DNA of 64,000 bases, taken from positions 55,892,401 to 55,956,400 of the forward strand of contig NC_087249.1 of NCBI RefSeq assembly GCF_037042905.1, read 5' to 3'. This DNA comes from Lytechinus pictus. Taxonomy: Eukaryota > Echinodermata > Echinoidea > Temnopleuroida > Toxopneustidae. The translations under genes and the position numbers were made by a program. Below the pieces are notes generated by a model, which was not told the DNA's origin, did not search any database, and saw only the letters and a list, made by a program, of their open reading frames with translations. This document shows positions 58,556-64,000 of this stretch, piece by piece. Numbering within the stretch: the first letter of the stretch is position 1; every line of letters begins with the position of its first letter.

Positions 58556-59877
58556 TGACCCCTAAATTTTTAAAAACTTATTTTTCTATTGAAAATTATC
58601 ACAAAATTCACCAAAAATGTGCACGAAAGCCTTCGTATTTCACTTTTAAAACTCCAAAAAGTGCCCAAATGACAAGCTTGGTCGCTTCGCTGTGTCGCTT
58701 TCAACTTGAGAACGTTTACGCGTCTGCTTCCCCCCCCCCCTCCTCCGAAAGAAATTCTGTATACGGCAATGCTCTAAAGAGCCTGGCACATTGATTTATG
58801 TATACTTTCATTTTCATTATTTTTATCCCATTATCAACATGGCCTTACGCATAATTTTTTCCAGGGGGGCCGGGGCCGGAGCATGACGCGCTTAAACTTT
58901 CTCCAAAAAATCTTATAAGCGAGACAGCGACGGGACCAAGCCCAAATGACAAGCGTGGTCGCTTCGCTGTCTCGCTTTCAACTTGAGAACGTTTACGCGC
59001 GTCTGCCCCCACCCCCCGAAAGAAATTCTGTGAACGGCCATGCTCAAAAGAGCATATGGCACATTGATTAATATGTACTTTTCATTTTCATTATTTTTAT
59101 CACATTATCATCATGGCCTTACACATAATTTTTACCGGGGAGGGGGGGGAGCAGCTAGGACGCGCGTAAAGTTTCTCAAAAAAATCTTGAAAGCTAGACA
59201 GCGACGGGACCAAGCCCAAATGACAAGCTTGGTCGCTTCGCTGTCTCGCTTTCAACTTGAGAACGTTTATGCGCGTCTGCCCCCACCCCCCGAAAGAAAT
59301 TCTGTGAACGGCCATGCTCAAAAGAGCATATGGCACATTGATTTATATGTACTTTTCATTTTCATTATTTTTATCACATTATCATCATGGCCTTACACAG
59401 AATTTTTACCGGGGGGGGGGGGGGGGGAGCAGCTAGGACGCGCGTAAAGTTTCTCAAAAAAATCTTGAAAGCGAGACAGCGACCCGACCAAGCTCAAATG
59501 ACAAGCTTGGTCGCTTCGCTTTTTCAAGATTTTTATGAGAAAGTTTACGCGCGTCCTGCTCCCCTCACCCCCCCCCCCCCCGGAAAAAATTCTGCGTAAG
59601 GCCATGGTGATAATGAGATAAAAATAATGAAAATGAAGTATACATAAATCAATGTGCCAGGCTCTTTAGAGCATGGCCGTATACAGAATTTTTTTCGGAG
59701 GAGGGGGGGGGGGGGAAGCAGACGCGTAAACTTTCTCAAGTTGAAAGCGACACAGCGAAGCGACCAAGCTTGTCATTTGGGCACTTTTTGGAGTTTTAAA
59801 AGTGAAATACGAAGGCTTTCGTGCACACTTTTGGTGAATTTTGTGATAATTTTCAATAGAAAAATAAGTTTTTAAAA
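58556..59877. repeat. Tandem ~278-bp hairpin units in the palindrome loop
   Basis: CATGGCCTTACACATAATTTTTACCGGGG-type starts occur at about 58840, 59110 and 59390. Each runs through CGCGCGTAAAGTTTCTC, GCGAGACAGCGAC, AAATGACAAGCTTGGTCGCTT, and CGCTGTCTCGCTTTCAACTTG to CCCCCCGAAAGAAATTCTGTG. Each unit is itself an inverted repeat (GCGAGACAGCGAC versus GTCGCTTCGCTGTCTCGC), so they look like tandem copies of one foldback MITE. The ORFs predicted here are by-products. Confidence 0.75.
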
Positions 59878-60199
59878 ATCCGGGGACCAACCAACGTAGT
59901 ATTTCGATGAAGAGCACTCCGTCGATTCACCGGTTGTCCCTACGATACACCCGCGCCTATGGGGATTGTGAACTGTAGGAAAAATCGTATAAAATTACAC
60001 TTTTTGATATTTCTACAAAGATGAAGTTATATAGAAAATGAAGAATATTACAATCAGACCATATCCCTAGAAAATTGCTTCAAGAAATGTCATTATGAAG
60101 AGGAAATGGACAAAAATTTGTGAAGAAAAATCACGAAAAAGGAAATCGCATCATGAATATTCCTATCATGGGCGGTCCCACATTTGCATGTTATAGCGA

Positions 60200-61205
60200 G
60201 TTTTCCATTATTTAATAAATAATGGCATTATTTAATAAATAATGGTTATTTGTATATAAATAATGATTATTTGTATATAATGGCAAACTGTAAAAATTGT
60301 TTATAAATAATGATTATTTATAAATAATGGGATATTGAAACTAAATTATTATTTATAAATAATGAAGTAGATATTTCATTATTTAACAAATAATCTTTAT
60401 TTATAAATAATGGAAAACTCGAACATTAAATAATGATTATTTATAAATAATGAGAATATTGGTGCACTCGAAAAAATTATTTATAAATAATGAAGTAGAC
60501 GTTTTCATTATTTAACAAATAATCATTATTTATAAATAATGGAAAACTCAACAAATTATTTATAAATAAAGAAATGTGCACTGGCATTGATAATAAATAA
60601 TTATTATTTATAAATAATAGAAAACTTATTTATAAATAACGGAAAAACGAATTGCAATTATTTATAAATAATGAAGTATGTAGTGTCATTATTTATAAAT
60701 AATGAAGTATGTAGTGTCATTATTTATAAATAATATAAAAACAAATAATCATTATTTATAAATAATGAAAAACAAATAATCATTATTTATAAATAATGAA
60801 AAACAAATAATCATTATTTATAAATAATGAAAAACTTATAATCATTATTTATAAATAATGAAAAACAAATAATTATTATTTGTAAGTAATGAAAAACAAA
60901 TAATCATTATTTATAAATAATGAAAAACAAATAATCATTATTTATAAATAAAATGAAAAACAAATAATCATTATTTATAAATAATGAAAAACAAATAATC
61001 ATTATTTATAAATAATGAAAAACAAATAATCATTATTTATAAATAATGGAATGTCGAACTATTATTATTTACAAATAATGAAGTATTACTTGGAATTATA
61101 TATAAATAATTAGAAATGATATTTTATATAATAGTAGTTATTTACAAATAAAATGTAAATTATATATAAATAATAGTTATTATATAATAAATAATGATTA
61201 TATAA
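60200..61205. repeat. TTATTTATAAATAA minisatellite, right arm
   Basis: This is the mirror image of 57000-57955 with AAAAACAAATAATCATTATTTATAAATAATG units. Unit numbers differ slightly between the arms (for example one AAAACTTATAATC variant near 60835 and a duplicated stretch), and TACATACTTCA-type units number two here versus three on the left. Confidence 0.88.
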
Positions 61206-61255
61206 CAAATAATTGTTCTATATAATATTGGTACAGTTGGCGCCTCATAGAAATG

Positions 61256-62273
61256 TACACGGCAGCAATTTTCTTTACAATAAAGTTGTGAATCACACAT
61301 GCACACATACACACACACAAAAAAAAATTAAAAAGTGATCATCGAAGTGTAAGCAGTGATTACAATACATGTATTCTGCATCATGAAAATTTAGAGAACC
61401 TACACAAAATATGAAATGTAATATCATTTTCTTTACTTGAGAATGTGGGATTGAACATACACTGTATATGTGATAATTTTCAAATCACAAAAAAAAGCTA
61501 TCATCCTACAAGTATTACATGTACACATGTACATGAAAATTTAAAAAGGCCACTCCTGACATGCCAGATTAACAACTTGTCTCAATAAATTATCAAAGAA
61601 CTTGTCCTCCCTTTCACAACAATTTGTGACATAAGTGTAGTTTAAATAAATTCATGTACACATGTAAGTTCTTCTCATGAATTAACACTTACAGCACCGA
61701 TGGCAAGCATATATGTGCCACAGAGATTCATGCATTGTTGTTTCATCAAACATTACTCCACTAAGACAGATGTATATACATGTAGTGACAGAAGTATATC
61801 AAAGGTTACAATTACAGCAAGAATCTAGTATTTGAAATTTCTATCGGTCATTATATGCTACTATAAGAATGTTTTAGAGAAAAGTGCATATTGTAAAAAG
61901 GATCCTTTCTCAATTTAGCATTAAACAATAGCAAACAAATGCGAAACAAACACGTAAATGTCCAGGGGAAAACACAGATCTGTGTTGTAATAATGTTCAT
62001 GTGCTAAATGGTAATGAGTAGGAACTTTTGGTATCATTGAAAGAGTAATAAATTTGAAGAGTAATAAATTTCTAGCAAGTTTTGTGCACAACATATCTGT
62101 ACAGAAGTCAGAGTTAAATAAGTACATGCATTTGAAAAGTAAGCATTGGCAATACTTTGATTGAATCTTGGAATAAGCCAACTCCCTTGGCACTCTGAGA
62201 GTAAAAGATCATATGAAAATAATATACAATATACCTTTAACAGTACACGCACGTGCATATATGGTTTATGCTC
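61256..62273. other. 3' flank of the RecQ-like gene
   Basis: Non-coding, AT-rich, with repeated ACATGTACATG words. I see no gene. On the minus strand it would hold the 3' UTR of the RecQ-like gene. Confidence 0.45.
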
Positions 62274-63536
62274 TTAATCACTGTCACTAAGAGACAAAAT
62301 AGCCTCTTGGTACTCGTCACTGTTGGAAAATTCATCTTCCGACTCTGTTTCTGTTTCATCATCTCTTACAGCAACCAACTTGTCTGAACTCGAAACTGAT
62401 CCTCTATCCAATGCAGAGCAGAGAATAGCCAATACTTCTGAGGCCATCTGCTGGTTTGGAAACGCATAACGTGAAACAAAACTTTCAAAATTAAACTCCA
62501 CGATGCTTTCAGAAACAATCTGCTTAACTTTACTACTTGATAAACCACCGGCTAGGTCCGGACCACAGTAGTTGTGATGTGGGTGTTCTTCAAGTAGATC
62601 CATGCGATACTCCTCCAATGATCTTTCAAGCTTATCGCGTTGGCTAGGGGTTGGTATGCTGAGTGGAAATTCCTCCGAGTGAATTTCTCTTTGAAGTGCC
62701 TTGTACACCTTTTTCTCTGTTGCATTCTGTGAGTGCATGCAGCCACTTGGGTCACAGGAACAGGATGAAGCACATACATCGCAACATTCATGTGGCACAA
62801 TATCAAAGTTGGCCGACTGTCCAAAAACTTATCTAACAACTTCTCGGCGGCAACGATCGCCCTTCATGAAGTCCTTCATGCTTTCTGTCATTGTTCTTCC
62901 AGCAACATCCCCTGGAAACTGTATGGTGATGGCTACACTTGGTTTCCCATCTCTGCCGATGCGACCACTCATCTGCATGTAGTCATCGAGGTCGGTACAC
63001 CTTCCACAGATAATGGTGCTGTAAACACATTTGACATCCACGCCCATTCCATACGCAATCGTTGCTATTAACACTCTTACGCATCCATCTTCATGGCTGA
63101 AACTTTCAATTATGCTCTGTTGAACGTCATGTTCCGTATTGGTGTGGAACATATCCACATACCTGTGGTGGGTTTTTGGCAGCAAGTCAATAAAGGTTGC
63201 GTAAAGGTCACTGACCACCTTCCTGGACTGCGGTAGATGATTACTCTGTCGCAACCATCTCCCATCGTTTTCACATCGTCAATAAGCCATCCAAACATGG
63301 AGTCAAAGTCCTTCCGTGCTTTGAACGCAGCATGCTTAATGTTCCTCTTTTCTGGCGATTTGCTGATTGATACGAAGTTGCGAAGGCCTAAGTTATCAGC
63401 AACAGACCTCCTCACCTGCTTGGTTGATGTTGCAGTGAGGGCTATCGTGGGAACTGAAGATTTCAGCTTGGCCCTCACCTCTCCTAACTTGCCATAAGCG
63501 CTCCTGAATACCTTAGTGTCTCCTGATGAAGTCCCC
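62274..63536 (-). pseudogene. RecQ-like DNA helicase, last exon with lesions
   Basis: The acceptor is TTTCTTTTAG on the minus strand, giving exon start 63536, and the stop is TAA at 62276-62274. RecQ motifs appear in order: FRSAYGKLGEVRAKLKSS, then TIALTATSTKQV (motif III), DRVIIY (IV), VRVLIATIAYGMGVDV (V), DDYMQMSGRIGRDGKPSVA (VI with the arginine finger), and a Cys-rich zinc site (HECCDVC, then CSCDPSGC). The tail ends in an acidic DDETETESEDEF segment. Walker A and DEAH must lie upstream, outside the window. A frame change is needed near 63240 (IIY to SRKVVSD), and a +1/-1 pair around 62828-62850 leaves a TAA at 62829. This is either a decaying gene or indel errors. Its specific role is unknown. 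Confidence 0.8.
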
Positions 63537-64000
63537 CTAAAAGAAATATAAAAGTATAAGAGTTATGGAACTATGCAAAAGTTACTACTTGTATCACACT
63601 GTATCAGTTTAAGGCTGCAATGGAGTACATGTAAGTTTTATGATATTCATAAAAATACTCTTCCTAAAATAGACTGAATATTCAATTACATTTGTACTTT
63701 AAAAAAAATAATGCCACAATATCATTAAGAATCATTAATGACAAAGGACAGCAAAATGTATGCAAGAATAACAGGTGAGATGCCAATCACTGTGTACTTA
63801 TTTTATGGTCTCAATTTTTTAATACAAGTCATCAAAATTTTAGAATATGAAGGGAATCTCATAAAATCTATTCTAATTTAACCATATTTTCAAAACATGT
63901 TTTAACTGTCAGTTACTTGTAACTTATAGAAAAAAATAAAATCAAGTGTGTCAATGTTTTTCTCAAAATCCTATTCATGGGAGTCAAGAGCAAGACCTGC
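63537..64000 (-). other. Intron of the RecQ-like gene (partial)
   Basis: AT-rich sequence upstream of the splice acceptor at 63537-63538. No exon with helicase motif I or II was found in it, so the next exon lies beyond the window. Confidence 0.6.

Larger units (their letters stand above)
56958..61249. mobile_element. 4.3-kb palindromic element, TIR TATGAGGCGCC, probable TSD GAAATG
   Basis: TATGAGGCGCC at 56958 is mirrored by GGCGCCTCATA ending at 61249. GAAATG flanks both sides (56952-56957, 61250-61255). The arms match closely: 56958-58276 pairs with 59878-61249, and 58556-58800 pairs with about 59620-59877. The left arm has about 280 extra bases (58277-58555) that the right arm lacks. Each arm holds a long TTATTTATAAATAA array and a ~320-bp unique part (TATAACATGCAAATGTGGGA to GGTTGGTCCCCGG). 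The loop holds ~278-bp tandem hairpin units. No coding region is visible. Confidence 0.85.

Noticed and set aside
58552..59917. Overlapping ORFs on both strands with shared peptides
   Set aside because: These are translations of hairpin MITE units in several frames, with polyproline or polyglycine from G/C tracts. None is a gene.

Overview
This window looks like non-coding-rich chromosomal DNA from a marine invertebrate animal. It is AT-rich and has spliced exons, GT-AG introns, LINE, SINE, Harbinger, hAT and mariner-type elements, and long simple repeats. The tRNA-derived SINE at 12.07 kb, the Harbinger and DUF6589 families and the G-tract-ended non-autonomous elements resemble what I know from echinoderms and related deuterostomes. 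An echinoderm is my best guess, but this is inference without a database search. No bacterial genes, CRISPR arrays or intact housekeeping genes are visible.

Layout. 0-0.46 kb: right end of a large foldback element. 1.84-7.39 kb: a second copy of that element, split by a 1.5 kb hAT element. 8.4-16.1 kb: an old L1/Tx1-like LINE on the minus strand, broken by a GGGGTTAGGTCC-ended element dimer and by a plus-strand CR1-like LINE that itself carries a tRNA-derived SINE. 16.3-25.8 kb: first copy of a Harbinger-containing block, interrupted by a LINE fragment and a mariner-type MITE. 25.8-29.0 kb: minisatellite-like arrays and a G-tract-ended transposon. 30.2-41.2 kb: second and third copies of the Harbinger block, with 31.57-41.17 kb folded into a large imperfect palindrome around CR1-like LINE ends. 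41.4-45.5 kb: a multi-exon DUF6589-type gene (+), with lesions in one exon. 46.16-54.12 kb: a third, complete foldback element carrying a nearly full LINE. 56.96-61.25 kb: a 4.3 kb palindromic element built from TTATTTATAAATAA units. 62.27-63.54 kb: the last exon of a RecQ-like helicase gene (-), also with lesions.

The only host-like or large-element-like genes are the DUF6589 gene and the RecQ-like gene. They point toward each other, and once two clean transposon insertions with target-site duplications are removed, only about 4.5 kb separates them. The most unusual material is structural: (i) a foldback family with TGTTRCACCC termini and 5-bp G-rich target duplications, (ii) the TTATTTATAAATAA palindrome, and (iii) the convergent DUF6589/RecQ pair, which might be parts of one large mobile unit. 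Most coding regions are decayed. Several lesions are single-base changes next to short homopolymers, so assembly indels cannot be excluded.
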